This document shows, in pieces, positions 44,720 to 53,938 of a stretch of DNA of 64,000 nt; the stretch's first letter is position 1, and each line of letters starts with the position of its first letter. This DNA is from Nitrosopumilus sp. GTDB taxonomy: Archaea > Thermoproteota > Nitrososphaeria > Nitrososphaerales > Nitrosopumilaceae. The notes under the pieces were generated by a model, which was given only the letters and a program-made list of their open reading frames with translations, made no database searches and had not been told where the DNA came from. Both the position numbers and the translations under genes were made by a program. The DNA lies in assembly GCF_025698945.1 (NCBI RefSeq), contig NZ_JAILWM010000001.1, positions 682,001-746,000 on the forward strand, given 5' to 3'.

Positions 44720-47700
44720 ATGGAACTTTCTAGTAAATTTGATGCAAAAGCAATAGAATCTCAAGTAAAAGAGTACATCAATTCATTTGATTTGAAAAAA
44801 CAAATATTTTCATCAGACAAGCCAGAAAAAATTCGATTTATAGAGGGCCCTCCAACTATGAATGGGATTCCTCATGCAGGCCATCTAAGAGGAAGAGTCA
44901 TCAAAGATTTGTGGTATAGATTCAATACGCTTCAAGGAAAAAAAATTGAGTTCAATGGGGGATGGGACACTCAGGGGCTTCCAGTGGAACTGCAGGTTGA
45001 AAAGGAGTTAGGAGTAACAGGGGGCAAGACAGAGGCAATAAAGCAATTCGGTATTGAGAGAATTGTTTCAGAGTGCAAAAAAGTCGTAGAGAAATACAAC
45101 AAGGTATGGGTTAAAGTTGATGATATGCTTGGCATGTCGTTTAATCACGAAAAAGCTTACTGGACTTTTAGAGATGAGTTTATTGAAAGAGAATGGCAAG
45201 TTCTAAAAAAAGCATATGAGAATGGAATTTTAGAAGAAGACTTTACTGTAATTGCTTATTGTCCAAGTTGCCAAACATCACTTAGTCATGCTGAAGTCAA
45301 TCAAGGATATGAAGAAGTCAAAGACCCATCACTATACTATAAAGTAAAACTAGTTGATGAAGATGCATTTTTGATCGTATGGACGACAATGCCTTTTACA
45401 CTAGTTACGGATGCAATGGTTGGTTTTCAACCAGAAGAAGATTATGTTTATGTCAGAGTTGAAAATGAAACTTGGGTGATAGGAAAAACAAGACTAGAAG
45501 AATTCATGAAAGAAGTAAAGATTGAAGATTATAAAATTGCAAAAACAGTAAAGGGTTCAGTATTTGAAGGAAAAAAATACATTCATCCATTATTGGATTT
45601 GATTCCAGAATTAAAAGAATACTCAAAAGCAGAGAACTTCCATGTTGGAGTATCTGAATTATTTGTGGATGCAAGTACAGGAAGTGGATTGGTTCATCTG
45701 TCTCCTGCAAACGGTGAAGAAGATATCAAAATTGCAAATAAAAGAAATGTAAAAATTTTTAGCCCAATTGATGATGAGGTAAAATTTACAACTCTTGCAG
45801 GCAAGTATCAAGGAATGTTTGTCAGAGATGCAGATAGAGTAATAGTTGAAGATCTAAAAGAGTGCAACGCATTAGTAAAAATTGGAAAAATAAAGCACAA
45901 GTATCCTCTATGCTGGAGGTCACACCATCCAATCGTATGGCTTGCAAGAAGAGGATGGTTTTACAAATTAGATAGACTAGAAAACAAAGCAATTGATGCT
46001 GCTGAGAGTGTAGAATACTTTTTTGAGCAACCAAAAAACAGATTCCTTGGAATCATTAAAGAGAAGCACCCTTGGTGCATATCTCGAGAGAGAATCTGGG
46101 GATGCCCGTTACCTGTTTGGAATTGTCAAGACTGTGGTGAGAAAAATTGGTTCTTTACAAGAAAAGAGATCACAGAATGTGCAGTAAATCTTCCAGATGG
46201 TCCAGACTTTGAGTTGCACAGACCATGGATTGACAACATTTCTGTAAAATGCAAAAAATGTGGTAGCTCAAAAACAAACAGAGAAGAATATGTTTTAGAT
46301 ACATGGCACAACAGTGGTTCTGCACCATATTCATCACTTAGCGATGAAGAATATGCAAAAGAGATTCCAGCACCATTCTTTACTGAAGGAATTGATCAAA
46401 CTAGAGGATGGGCATACACACTGCTAATTGAGAATGTAATTCTTAACAATGCTCCAACTCCTCCTTTCAAGGCATTCTTGTTTCAGGGACATGTACTTGA
46501 TGAGAAAGGAGGCAAGATGAGTAAAAGCAAAGGAAACGTAATGGAAGGAGAAGAATTACTGCAAAAATATCCAGCAGATTTAGTAAGATTCTACTTTATG
46601 TGGAAGGCAAGCCCAATTGAGCCTCTAAGCTTTAGCACTGATGAGCTAATGTCAAGGCCCTATCAGGTGATCAACACCTTGTTTAACTTGCATCTGTATT
46701 TTAAGCAAAATAGCCAATATGATAATTTTGATCATACAAAGACTATCCAGTTGGCAAAACAAAACAATTTGCTTACATCTCCAGATATCTGGCTCTTATC
46801 AAAGCTACAAAAACTCATTTTAAAAATTACAGAAAAAAATGAGACTTGTAAATTCCATGAAGGTGCAAAAGCTATTGATGATTTTATAATTAACAATCTC
46901 AGTCAAATCTACATTCCAATTACTAGAGGAGAGTTGTGGGATGAAGATGATGAAAAGAAGAATAGGAGATTAGCAATCTATGCAGTATTAAGTGAAGTTC
47001 TCAAAAAACTAGATATCTTAATTCATCCACTGTGTCCTTTTACAAGTGAGTATCTTTACCAGACAGTCTTTGAAGGAGAACAAAGTATTCTGCTTGATAA
47101 ATGGCCTCAATACCAAGAATCACTAGTAAATGAAGAGATTGAAGAGGCATTTGACATTATGAAAGACGTGGTTTCAGTATCATCTGCAGCTAGAATGAAA
47201 GGAAAGCTAAAGAGAAGGTGGCCACTTAATGAGGCAGTAATTTGTGTAAAAAAAGATCAAAAAAACAAACTCGAATCATTATCTGATTTATTGCAATCAC
47301 AACTCAATGTAGAAAAATTTAGCATAGTTGAAATACAAAATGATTCAGGGTTAGAACAAATTTTGGAATTAAAAAAATTAAGATTGCCAGTAATTCCTGC
47401 AATTCAATTAGAGAGAAAAAAAATTGGGCCAAAAGCAAAACAACACATGGGGAAATTAGTTTCAATATTTTCAGAAACTAACCAAGAAGAAATCATATCA
47501 TCACTAAAAGAAAAAGGTAGATTTGATTTTGAAATTGACGGTGACGTTATAACACTAGATAATGAAGATTTTATAATTGACTTTGATGCTGCTGAAAACT
47601 TTGCAATGTCAAGTAGAGACAACTACATTGTATTTATCTCAACATCTCGAAACAAAGAGATGATGGCAAAAGGATTGATAAAAGATGTCGCAAGAAGATT

Positions 47701-47917
47701 ACAAACTTTAAGAAAAGAGAGAGGATACAACCCTACTGATGTTTTAAGAGTGGCATCAATTTTGGACTTGGATGAAGAATCACTAGATATGATCAAAGAA
47801 AAATCAGAAGAGTTAGCATTTCTTGTTAGAGTAAAAGATGTTAACTTTGAGCAATCATGCAAGAAATACAAAGATGACGATATTGATGGTCAAAAAATCA
47901 GAATATCTGTAGAATGA
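44720..47917 (+). CDS. ileS: Isoleucyl-tRNA synthetase
   Basis: 1,065 aa. Class-I signatures GIPHAGHLRG (HIGH) and GGKMSKSKGNVM (KMSKS). An editing domain lies between them (LIVWTTMPFTLVTDAMVGF). A zinc-type CPSC near residue 178 precedes the editing region, and WNCQDCGEK and CKKCGSSK occur near residues 473 and 514. WDTQGLPVELQVEKELG binds the amino acid. The length fits the archaeal/eukaryal form, with a C-terminal anticodon and extra domain. Confidence 0.96.
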   Translation: MELSSKFDAKAIESQVKEYINSFDLKKQIFSSDKPEKIRFIEGPPTMNGIPHAGHLRGRVIKDLWYRFNTLQGKKIEFNGGWDTQGLPVELQVEKELGVTGGKTEAIKQFGIERIVSECKKVVEKYNKVWVKVDDMLGMSFNHEKAYWTFRDEFIEREWQVLKKAYENGILEEDFTVIAYCPSCQTSLSHAEVNQGYEEVKDPSLYYKVKLVDEDAFLIVWTTMPFTLVTDAMVGFQPEEDYVYVRVENETWVIGKTRLEEFMKEVKIEDYKIAKTVKGSVFEGKKYIHPLLDLIPELKEYSKAENFHVGVSELFVDASTGSGLVHLSPANGEEDIKIANKRNVKIFSPIDDEVKFTTLAGKYQGMFVRDADRVIVEDLKECNALVKIGKIKHKYPLCWRSHHPIVWLARRGWFYKLDRLENKAIDAAESVEYFFEQPKNRFLGIIKEKHPWCISRERIWGCPLPVWNCQDCGEKNWFFTRKEITECAVNLPDGPDFELHRPWIDNISVKCKKCGSSKTNREEYVLDTWHNSGSAPYSSLSDEEYAKEIPAPFFTEGIDQTRGWAYTLLIENVILNNAPTPPFKAFLFQGHVLDEKGGKMSKSKGNVMEGEELLQKYPADLVRFYFMWKASPIEPLSFSTDELMSRPYQVINTLFNLHLYFKQNSQYDNFDHTKTIQLAKQNNLLTSPDIWLLSKLQKLILKITEKNETCKFHEGAKAIDDFIINNLSQIYIPITRGELWDEDDEKKNRRLAIYAVLSEVLKKLDILIHPLCPFTSEYLYQTVFEGEQSILLDKWPQYQESLVNEEIEEAFDIMKDVVSVSSAARMKGKLKRRWPLNEAVICVKKDQKNKLESLSDLLQSQLNVEKFSIVEIQNDSGLEQILELKKLRLPVIPAIQLERKKIGPKAKQHMGKLVSIFSETNQEEIISSLKEKGRFDFEIDGDVITLDNEDFIIDFDAAENFAMSSRDNYIVFISTSRNKEMMAKGLIKDVARRLQTLRKERGYNPTDVLRVASILDLDEESLDMIKEKSEELAFLVRVKDVNFEQSCKKYKDDDIDGQKIRISVE

Positions 47918-47967
47918 ATTGAAAATTAATGTAATATTTTTATTAGAATCAAAATTGATAGGATCAA

Positions 47968-48555
47968 ATGTCCGAATCAAAAACTCCAAATGTTGTTGGA
48001 ATAAACGTTCTAAAACAAAACGGCCTGGATGTTGATGAGCTGGTAAAAGAGTTAATCAAAAATGCTGCAGTTGAATTTACTGCATACTATTACTTTACCA
48101 ACCTCAGAGCACATTGCACAGGCATGGAAGGAGAAGGACTCAAAGGAATTATCGAAGATGCAAGGCTAGAAGATCTTAGCCATTTTGAATCATGTCTTGA
48201 GAGAATCTACCAACTAGGAGGTTCTCTTCCAAATGATGCAACAGAATTTATCAAAATTTCTGGTTGTGAATTCCTACAGCTTCCAGCAAATCCAACAGAT
48301 CATAAAGCAATTCTAGAGAAATGTCTTAAAGCAGAACAGGGTGCAATAGTCAACTGGAATAAAATATGCCAGATGACCCACGGTAAGGATCCTGCCACGT
48401 ATGATATTGCTAAAGACATCTTAGCTGAAGAGATCGAACATGAGTCATGGTTCCTAGAGTTAATCTATGGAAGACCATCAGGACACATGAGACGAAAATA
48501 TTCAGGTGAGAGACCACATACCAGAAAACACTCTAGAGCACTCGATATGGCATAA
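47968..48555 (+). CDS. DPS-like ferritin (DPSL) oxidative-stress protein
   Basis: 195 aa four-helix ferritin-like protein. Candidate iron ligands: Glu in AAVEFTAYYYF, LEDLSHFE in helix 2, AEQGAIVNW in helix 3 and LAEEIEHESWFL (ExxH) in helix 4. Extra cysteines (AHCTG, FESC, SGCEF, KICQ) fit the DPSL class, which stores iron using peroxide. The C-terminal ~25 residues are basic (HMRRKYSGERPHTRKH), suggesting DNA contact. Confidence 0.85.
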   Translation: MSESKTPNVVGINVLKQNGLDVDELVKELIKNAAVEFTAYYYFTNLRAHCTGMEGEGLKGIIEDARLEDLSHFESCLERIYQLGGSLPNDATEFIKISGCEFLQLPANPTDHKAILEKCLKAEQGAIVNWNKICQMTHGKDPATYDIAKDILAEEIEHESWFLELIYGRPSGHMRRKYSGERPHTRKHSRALDMA

Positions 48556-48667
48556 GTGCCAAATCATTTTCTTTCTTTTAGTAATGATTAGGGTGATTTG
48601 AATAACGACACGTTGTGAATATGAGCTGTTTTATCACGGTTATATAGAAAAATGACATTATAATATT

Positions 48668-48997
48668 GTGGTAAAGCAAATCAGCCTTGATGCTTGGCAG
48701 ATTCAGCAATTATCAGATCTGTTAGAAAAAGGCTCAAACATTGTTGCAAAGACAAACAAACCAATTGTATTGTACAGACAAACCTTAGAGGAGGAAGATG
48801 AATCATATGAAGAAATTGTTTGTACTCTAACAAAGGGATATGTCATTGAGCAAATGGTCACATCAGGAGGAATACTGGTTCCAAGTTTTCATCAACAATT
48901 TGTTTTTACAATTCAAGAATATCCTCAAGAGTTATTGAGGAAAAGCAAAGATCGCTTTTTAGAGATGATTGATTTTCTCGAAGAGCAGCTAAAATAA
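48668..48997 (+). CDS. Conserved hypothetical protein, 109 aa
   Basis: GTG start (48668). Helical and beta segments (WQIQQLSDLLEKGSNIV; IVLYRQTLEEEDESYEEIV; FLEMIDFLEEQLK). No metal site, signal peptide or membrane helix is visible. It sits 40 nt upstream of sucC on the same strand and may be in the same transcript. Function unknown. Confidence 0.65.
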   Translation: MVKQISLDAWQIQQLSDLLEKGSNIVAKTNKPIVLYRQTLEEEDESYEEIVCTLTKGYVIEQMVTSGGILVPSFHQQFVFTIQEYPQELLRKSKDRFLEMIDFLEEQLK

Positions 48998-49037
48998 CAT
49001 CATAGTTAATAAAGACCGTAAAATTCACAAATTTTGC

Positions 49038-50144
49038 ATGCGTCTGCTAGAGTTTCAAGCAAAGGAATTATTCAGAGAGTATGGAATCAATCTGCTTGAT
49101 AGTAAGGCATCAACAGATATTGAGCAGGGTCGCAAGCACGCAAAAGAGTTAGGATATCCATTTGTAATTAAAATCCAAGTTCCAGTTGGAGGAAGAGGAA
49201 AGGCAGGAGGAATTCAGGTTTGCAAAAATGATGATGAATTTGAATTAAAGTATCCCCAAATCATGGACTTGACAATCAAAGGAGAAAAGGCAAGAGCCAT
49301 ACTTCTTGAAAAGATGGCAGATATCAAAAAAGAATTGTACCTATCATTATTTTTGAATCGCTCAAAGAGATGCTACACAATAATTGCATCAGCTGAAGGA
49401 GGAGTTGAAATTGAATCAGTCAAAAACCAAATCATCAAAGAAGTAGGATTGGGAAATGTCTCTGATGAAATGGCAAAGGAAGTTGCAAAAGAGATGGGCC
49501 TTGTAGGAAAAACTGCAGACCAATTTGTAGACACATTAAAAAAATTATCAAAATTAACAATTGAAAAAGAAGCAGAGCTTGCAGAGATCAATCCACTAGC
49601 TATAATGCAAGATGATTCAATCATGGCCCTTGATGGTAAATTTGTAACAGATGATAACAGTAATTTCAGACATGATGAGCTGCAAAAGTACCAAGAAAAG
49701 ACAGAGATAGAAGAGAGAGCAGAGAAGAGTGGCTTTTCACTTGTTGAGCTTGATGGAGATATTGCAGTAGTAGGTAATGGTGCAGGACTTGTAATGTCTA
49801 CGCTTGACATGTTATCAGATAATGGTGGAAAAGCAGCATGCTTTCTTGATGTTGGTGGTGGTGCAACAACAGAGTCAGTCTATGAAGCATTAACATTGAT
49901 TAGTAAAATCAAAAGAGTCAAAGGAATTCTTGTAAATCTCTATGGAGGAATTGTAAAGACCACAGTAGTAGCTGAAGCATTTCTTAAAGCATATGAAGAT
50001 AATTTAATTGACTTGCCAGTATTCTCAAGACTAAAGGGAACAGAATCAGAAAAAGCAAAAGAGATGCTTCAAGGTTCTAGAACAAAAATTTATGATTCAG
50101 TTGAAGAGGCAATTAATGCTGCAGTAATGGGAGTAAAAAAATGA
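49038..50144 (+). CDS. sucC: Succinyl-CoA synthetase (ADP-forming type) beta subunit
   Basis: 368 aa. ATP-grasp part (RLLEFQAKELFREYGINL; VIKIQVPVGGRGKAGGIQV; AEINPLAI) followed by the CoA-ligase domain (AACFLDVGGGATTESVYEA; GILVNLYGGIVKTTVVAEAF). With the alpha subunit it interconverts succinyl-CoA and succinate with ATP. Related pairs in this lineage activate other acids, so acyl specificity is not certain. It overlaps sucD by 4 nt (ATGA). Confidence 0.93.
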   Translation: MRLLEFQAKELFREYGINLLDSKASTDIEQGRKHAKELGYPFVIKIQVPVGGRGKAGGIQVCKNDDEFELKYPQIMDLTIKGEKARAILLEKMADIKKELYLSLFLNRSKRCYTIIASAEGGVEIESVKNQIIKEVGLGNVSDEMAKEVAKEMGLVGKTADQFVDTLKKLSKLTIEKEAELAEINPLAIMQDDSIMALDGKFVTDDNSNFRHDELQKYQEKTEIEERAEKSGFSLVELDGDIAVVGNGAGLVMSTLDMLSDNGGKAACFLDVGGGATTESVYEALTLISKIKRVKGILVNLYGGIVKTTVVAEAFLKAYEDNLIDLPVFSRLKGTESEKAKEMLQGSRTKIYDSVEEAINAAVMGVKK

Positions 50145-51058
50145 CTGATATTTTTGAATTGCTCAAAGGAAAACCTGAAGATTCAGATTATAAAAAGAAA
50201 GGAGTCATTGTACAAGGAATCACAGGATCGTATGGATCATTACATGCACAAAACATGATAGCATATGGAACAAATGTAGTTGCAGGTGTTACTCCTGGAA
50301 AAGGCGGACAGACATGGAATGACAGTGTACCAATTTACAATACAATGAAAGAAGCAGTAGAGGCAACTGGTGCAAAAATATCCATAGTCTTTGTTCCAGC
50401 AAAATTCTTCTTATCTGCAGGAAAAGAAGCATTAGAGGCAGGAATAAAACTACTAGTTGCAATTCCAGAACATGTTCCAATTAGAGACACTATGGAGTTA
50501 TTAGACATTGCAAACAAAAAGGGTGCTGTGATAATTGGGCCAAATACTCCTGGAATTATGATTCCAGAATTGATAAAAATTGGTATCATGCCAGCAATGC
50601 CATTTAAAGCAGGAAACATTGCAGTACTATCAAAGAGTGGTACTTTACTATATGAAATTTCAGATGCACTAACTAATTCAGGATTTGGTCAATGCATAAC
50701 CATAGGAATTGGAGGTGATCCGATTAATGGAACTAGACTAATTGATGCATTTGACATGGTAAAAGATGTTCCAGATTTAGAAGGATTGGTGATTGTGGGA
50801 GAGATTGGTGGAGACTCTGAAGAGATGTTAGCTCAGAAAATTATTGATTCAGGATTTAAGAAACCAACTGTGGCATACATTGCAGGACGTGCAGCACCTA
50901 AAGAGAAGAGGATGGGACATGCAGGTGCAATCGTAATGGGAACATATGGTTCTGCAGAATCCAAGGTTTCAATGTTTAACAAAGCAAACATTCCAGTGGC
51001 AAAAAGACCCGCTCAAGTTCCTGTATTATTAGCAGGAAAGATGGAAAAATCCGCTTAG
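50141..51058 (+). CDS. sucD: Succinyl-CoA synthetase (ADP-forming type) alpha subunit
   Basis: 305 aa. CoA-binding Rossmann block GVIVQGITGSYGSLHAQNM, then GAVIIGPNTPGIMIPE, SKSGTLLYEISDAL and the phospho-histidine loop RMGHAGAIVMG. Length and order fit SucD. Second gene of the sucCD operon; rpl40e follows 31 nt later. Confidence 0.95.
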   Translation: MTDIFELLKGKPEDSDYKKKGVIVQGITGSYGSLHAQNMIAYGTNVVAGVTPGKGGQTWNDSVPIYNTMKEAVEATGAKISIVFVPAKFFLSAGKEALEAGIKLLVAIPEHVPIRDTMELLDIANKKGAVIIGPNTPGIMIPELIKIGIMPAMPFKAGNIAVLSKSGTLLYEISDALTNSGFGQCITIGIGGDPINGTRLIDAFDMVKDVPDLEGLVIVGEIGGDSEEMLAQKIIDSGFKKPTVAYIAGRAAPKEKRMGHAGAIVMGTYGSAESKVSMFNKANIPVAKRPAQVPVLLAGKMEKSA

Positions 51059-51089
51059 AATAAAAGGGAGAGAAATGGGTGAAAATTAA

Positions 51090-51257
51090 ATGCCAATCAC
51101 AGATCCAGAAAAGAAACGAATTGCACAACAAGCACGTCTAGTAATGAGAATTTGCTTTAACTGTGGTTGTAGAAATGATATTGGGGCTAAAAGATGCAGA
51201 AAATGCAGAAATCCATACTTGAGATTAAAGAACAGAAATCTCGGCGTTAAGAAATAG
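51090..51257 (+). CDS. rpl40e: 50S ribosomal protein L40e
   Basis: 55 aa starting MPITDPEKKRIAQQARLVM. It has the C4 zinc motif CFNCGCRND ... CRKCRNP and a basic tail ending LGVKK. This is the stand-alone archaeal L40e, without the ubiquitin fusion of eukaryotes. It lies directly after sucD on the same strand. Confidence 0.95.
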   Translation: MPITDPEKKRIAQQARLVMRICFNCGCRNDIGAKRCRKCRNPYLRLKNRNLGVKK

Positions 51258-51259
51258 AA

Positions 51260-51508
51260 CTAGTAATTTAACAATCTTTGCCTATAAGATACAATAGCAG
51301 TTCTTAGTTCAGTTTTGTATCGAGATACAAATGACTTTGCAGCATCAGAATTATCCAACTCTTCTAAAGATATCTGAATATCATCAGGAAGTTGATCATT
51401 CATCTGGTATAGCACTTTGGCAGCTTCAACATACTGTCCTAAATTCTCTGCATACTCTAAAGCTAATTGCATTCTATCAATTAAGGCATCAAATTCTTGT
51501 AAGGACAT
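51260..51508 (-). CDS. Small helical hypothetical protein, 82 aa
   Basis: Helical protein (LQEFDALIDRMQLALEYAEN; LRTAIVSYRQRLLNY) with TPR-like amphipathic segments. It converges with rpl40e with 2 nt between stops. No family recognised. Confidence 0.6.
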   Translation of the reverse strand: MSLQEFDALIDRMQLALEYAENLGQYVEAAKVLYQMNDQLPDDIQISLEELDNSDAAKSFVSRYKTELRTAIVSYRQRLLNY

Positions 51509-51602
51509 ATCAATTATTTCTAAAATCAGTAGAAAAGCTCAGGGTAATATCAGTATCACAGAATAGCAAAGACAAAAAAACTCGTCATTTTGTAGAAACG
51601 TT

Positions 51603-51696
51603 GGACCGGTCGTCTAGTTTGGTTTGGATGACGCACTCACACTGCGTAAGGGAATAATCCCCGCAAAGGTCGTGGGTTCAAATCCCATCCGGTCCA
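51603..51696 (+). tRNA. tRNA-Val(CAC) with a ~19-nt non-canonical intron or insertion
   Basis: Acceptor halves GGACCGG (51603-51609) and CCGGTCC (51689-51695) pair perfectly, with A73 at 51696. The anticodon stem ACGCA/TGCGT (51631-51635, 51643-51647) holds loop CTCACAC with anticodon CAC at 51638-51640. The T arm is GTGGG-TTCAAAT-CCCAT. Between anticodon stem and T stem are 24 nt (51648-51671) instead of about 5; AAGG occurs at both ends of this insert and a GGG/CCC hairpin could form in it. No CCA is encoded. Confidence 0.88.
51684..51696 (+). repeat. tRNA-Val 3' end, left copy of a 13-bp direct repeat
   Basis: CCCATCCGGTCCA here is repeated exactly at 53974-53986. A match to the 3' end of a tRNA gene is the usual form of an attachment site left by tRNA-targeting integrases; no integrase gene is seen between the copies. 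Confidence 0.5.
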
Positions 51697-51745
51697 TCCC
51701 TCTAGTGTCTCTTTTTTAAGTTCCAAAACAATACAGAGTAAGAAA

Positions 51746-52306
51746 TTGAAGATAACAAAAGAAGAGTTCCAGAGGATTGGCAAGGAAAGACTAGATGCAA
51801 TTAACAATGCAATATATTCCACTGAAACATTAGAAATTCCAAATAACCTTTTGCATACCTTTCCAATAGATGGGTCATCAACATATTACAAGGGTTGGGC
51901 AGGTGCATTGGGAACCATACAGGGCACAAAATTTCCTATTCCAATCCATTACCATTCAGCAGTATCTGATTCTGGAACTGGACATATCACAATACAACTT
52001 ACAAAATTGAAAAACGCAGATGGATATAGTGGACATACAAGATCACAGGTGGATGAATCAAATAACCAGATATTGAAATCACAAATCACAATATTTGATG
52101 TAGACAATCTAAGTTTAAACGAATTAGAGACAATTGTACGACATGAATTAGGTCATGCATTTGGTCTTGCATATTCGGATAACCCTGATGACTTGATGTA
52201 TCCTACCATAAAGACCAATTTTCCTTATGTTAACCCATGCAACATCAAAGCAATTTCTGAATTGTATGATGGTAATGAGAAAAGAACTGTGACTTGTGAA
52301 AACTAA
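51746..52306 (+). pseudogene. Truncated matrixin-like metalloprotease paralogue
   Basis: At most 186 aa from a TTG. It is clearly similar to the C-terminal two thirds of the protease at 57255-58097 (shared SSTYYKGWAGAL / TSTYYEGWMGAL, DGYSGHT, VRHELGH, DLMYP, C-terminal TCEN/VCEK). The signal/membrane anchor and first ~80 residues are missing, and the sequence begins 49 nt after the tRNA gene. The zinc motif reads HELGHAFGLAY: the third ligand, His in the paralogue, is Tyr. Loss of export signal and ligand argue for a remnant, though the frame is still open. Confidence 0.6.
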
Positions 52307-52417
52307 AGTACGGTACTGCCTAAAACCCTACCCGACGAATTTTGACATCTATAATATCTGACGATAAGTTGACAGAACCCAAATTAGCAATACATAAAAA
52401 AAGGTGGTACCGTAATG

Positions 52418-52627
52418 CTACTTTTCATGATTTTCCCTAAACTCTTCTCTTTGTCTGTCCAGTTCGTCTGCAACCTCGTCCCCAAAGTCAAACTCCACAG
52501 TATTGAACAATGCAAATTCGATTGATGCCTTGACAAAGTCATTGATTGACTCGCCTATCAGGTTGCATCTTTGCCTAAGCTCCTCATGCAAGTCATTTGG
52601 TATACGGGCAGAAACGGTTCGAGACAT
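52418..52627 (-). CDS. Ribbon-helix-helix (CopG/Arc-like) DNA-binding protein, 69 aa
   Basis: MSRTVSARIPNDLHEELRQ is a typical RHH strand and helix A; LIGESINDFVKASIEF follows as helix B. The tail is acidic and charged (DEVADELDRQREEFRENHEK), as in antitoxins and plasmid copy-control proteins. No toxin gene is adjacent. The gene is visibly richer in G and C than its neighbours, a sign of recent transfer. It sits between the tRNA and the downstream copy of its 3' end. Confidence 0.8.
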   Translation of the reverse strand: MSRTVSARIPNDLHEELRQRCNLIGESINDFVKASIEFALFNTVEFDFGDEVADELDRQREEFRENHEK

Positions 52628-52727
52628 CTGTTTACGGTTGTTTACTGTTGGTTTTTTTAAAGACCGTCAGAGTTGCGGAACGTAGAGGGTTTGAATCCGA
52701 CCGGACAAGGCCTTTAACTTGTCTCTA

Positions 52728-52752
52728 AAAAAGTCCCAGTTTATGCCTGAAA
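52728..52752 (+). repeat. 25-bp direct repeat, left copy (AAGTCCCAG...ATGCCTGA)
   Basis: 24 of 25 bases are identical to 53878-53902, 1,150 bp downstream (one T/A difference at 52740). The two copies flank the secreted-protein gene at 52879-53688. A T-arm-like string (GGTTTGAATCCGACCGG) lies just upstream at about 52689-52705 but does not fold as a tRNA. Origin unknown. Confidence 0.55.
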
Positions 52753-52878
52753 ATTGACCAAGTCAAAATTTTGTGAATGATAATGGGAGATCGGGAAACG
52801 ATGAGTTGTGATAACTAGTAATTTCTGGAATATTAGCATAGGATCAGATTTAATTAATATCATATATTCATCAATTCG

Positions 52879-53688
52879 ATGACTAAAACAATACTACTTT
52901 TGACAATCTCATTGACATTCATTGCAGGAATGCAAGTTTCTAATGCATTTGCAGATCAAGTTGATCAGAGTTTTAGAGGTCCATTTAGTAACGAATTGTT
53001 GGCTAGTAATTATGATCTTTCCCAATCATTTCGTACATCTGTTGACAATCTAAGTGCAGTGGATTTGTATCTTAATGACAGATATGGTAATGACAGAATT
53101 GAATTTGTTACAATTACCGCTACAATTACTGATGAACCTGGAAGAATTGTAATTGGTCAAGCCTCCACTACTGTTGATGTTCCAACTGTAATTGGTACCA
53201 ATGACCCAATTATTCCGACTCATGTAGAATTTAATCCTCCACTGGAGATATTAAGCGGATCCTCTTATTCAATACACGTTTCTGTAACAGGTGAGTTAAA
53301 CGGACCAACAATCTCATGGAGAGGTTCTAGTGATGATCTATATCCTGACGGTTCTGCAAATAGAGGTACATTCAGAACAATTCAAGATTTTGGATTTGCA
53401 ACATATTATGCTCAACCAGAAACTCCTGAAGAGCAAACAGAAGCTATAGTAGATGAAGTACTAGAATTGCTTGAATCAGGTGATATCAGTACAGGGAATG
53501 CAAATTCATTGACCAGTACATTGGAGAATGCAATTGACAAGATTTCAGAAGACAGTACAACTGCCGCAGAAGGAATGCTTGGTTCTTTCATTAACAAAAT
53601 CGAAGCAATGATCAGTACTGGAAAAATCAGTTCTGAAGATGGTCAAGCATTAATTGATGCAGCACAAGCAGTAATAGACAATCTCTAA
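52879..53688 (+). CDS. Secreted protein with C-terminal helical modules, 269 aa
   Basis: Signal peptide MTKTILLLTISLTFIAGMQ... ending NAFA. A beta-rich domain (residues ~25-180) with a lectin/CBM-like feel follows (SAVDLYLNDRYGNDRIEFVT; LEILSGSSYSIHVSVTG). The C-terminus has two similar helical modules: ELLESGDISTGNANSLTSTL and AMISTGKISSEDGQALIDAA. No anchor is seen, so it may be released or surface-associated. Function unknown. Confidence 0.75.
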   Translation: MTKTILLLTISLTFIAGMQVSNAFADQVDQSFRGPFSNELLASNYDLSQSFRTSVDNLSAVDLYLNDRYGNDRIEFVTITATITDEPGRIVIGQASTTVDVPTVIGTNDPIIPTHVEFNPPLEILSGSSYSIHVSVTGELNGPTISWRGSSDDLYPDGSANRGTFRTIQDFGFATYYAQPETPEEQTEAIVDEVLELLESGDISTGNANSLTSTLENAIDKISEDSTTAAEGMLGSFINKIEAMISTGKISSEDGQALIDAAQAVIDNL

Positions 53689-53877
53689 CCCTTTTTTCTT
53701 ATTTTTTAATCCTGTTGGAAGATTTTATCAACTACAACAGCATTGAAAATCAATTATGATATCGAATCCCTACAGTCCAAGATACTAACTTGTCTTGAAA
53801 GAAGTCCTCAATTAGTGAGCCAAACTGGCTCAAAATAATTCTCGTCACTCGACCGAACCAGTAGAGCAAGTTGGGTC

Positions 53878-53902
53878 AAAAAGTCCCAGATTATGCCTGA
53901 AA
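53878..53902 (+). repeat. 25-bp direct repeat, right copy
   Basis: Second copy of 52728-52752. A small hairpin (GAGCC...GGCTC at about 53817-53831) lies just upstream. Confidence 0.55.
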
Positions 53903-53938
53903 TTCAGAAAACTAAAATCAAACAAATTCCTAGTCACG

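Noticed and set aside
51331-51657. 108-aa plus-strand frame running into the tRNA
   Set aside because: Antisense to the 82-aa gene and overlapping the tRNA-Val; composition (many Leu, Gln, His, Ser) is that of a shadow.
52685-52710. Possible tRNA fragment (GGTTTGAATCC)
   Set aside because: The loop resembles a T arm but the flanking bases do not form a five-pair stem and no acceptor partner exists.
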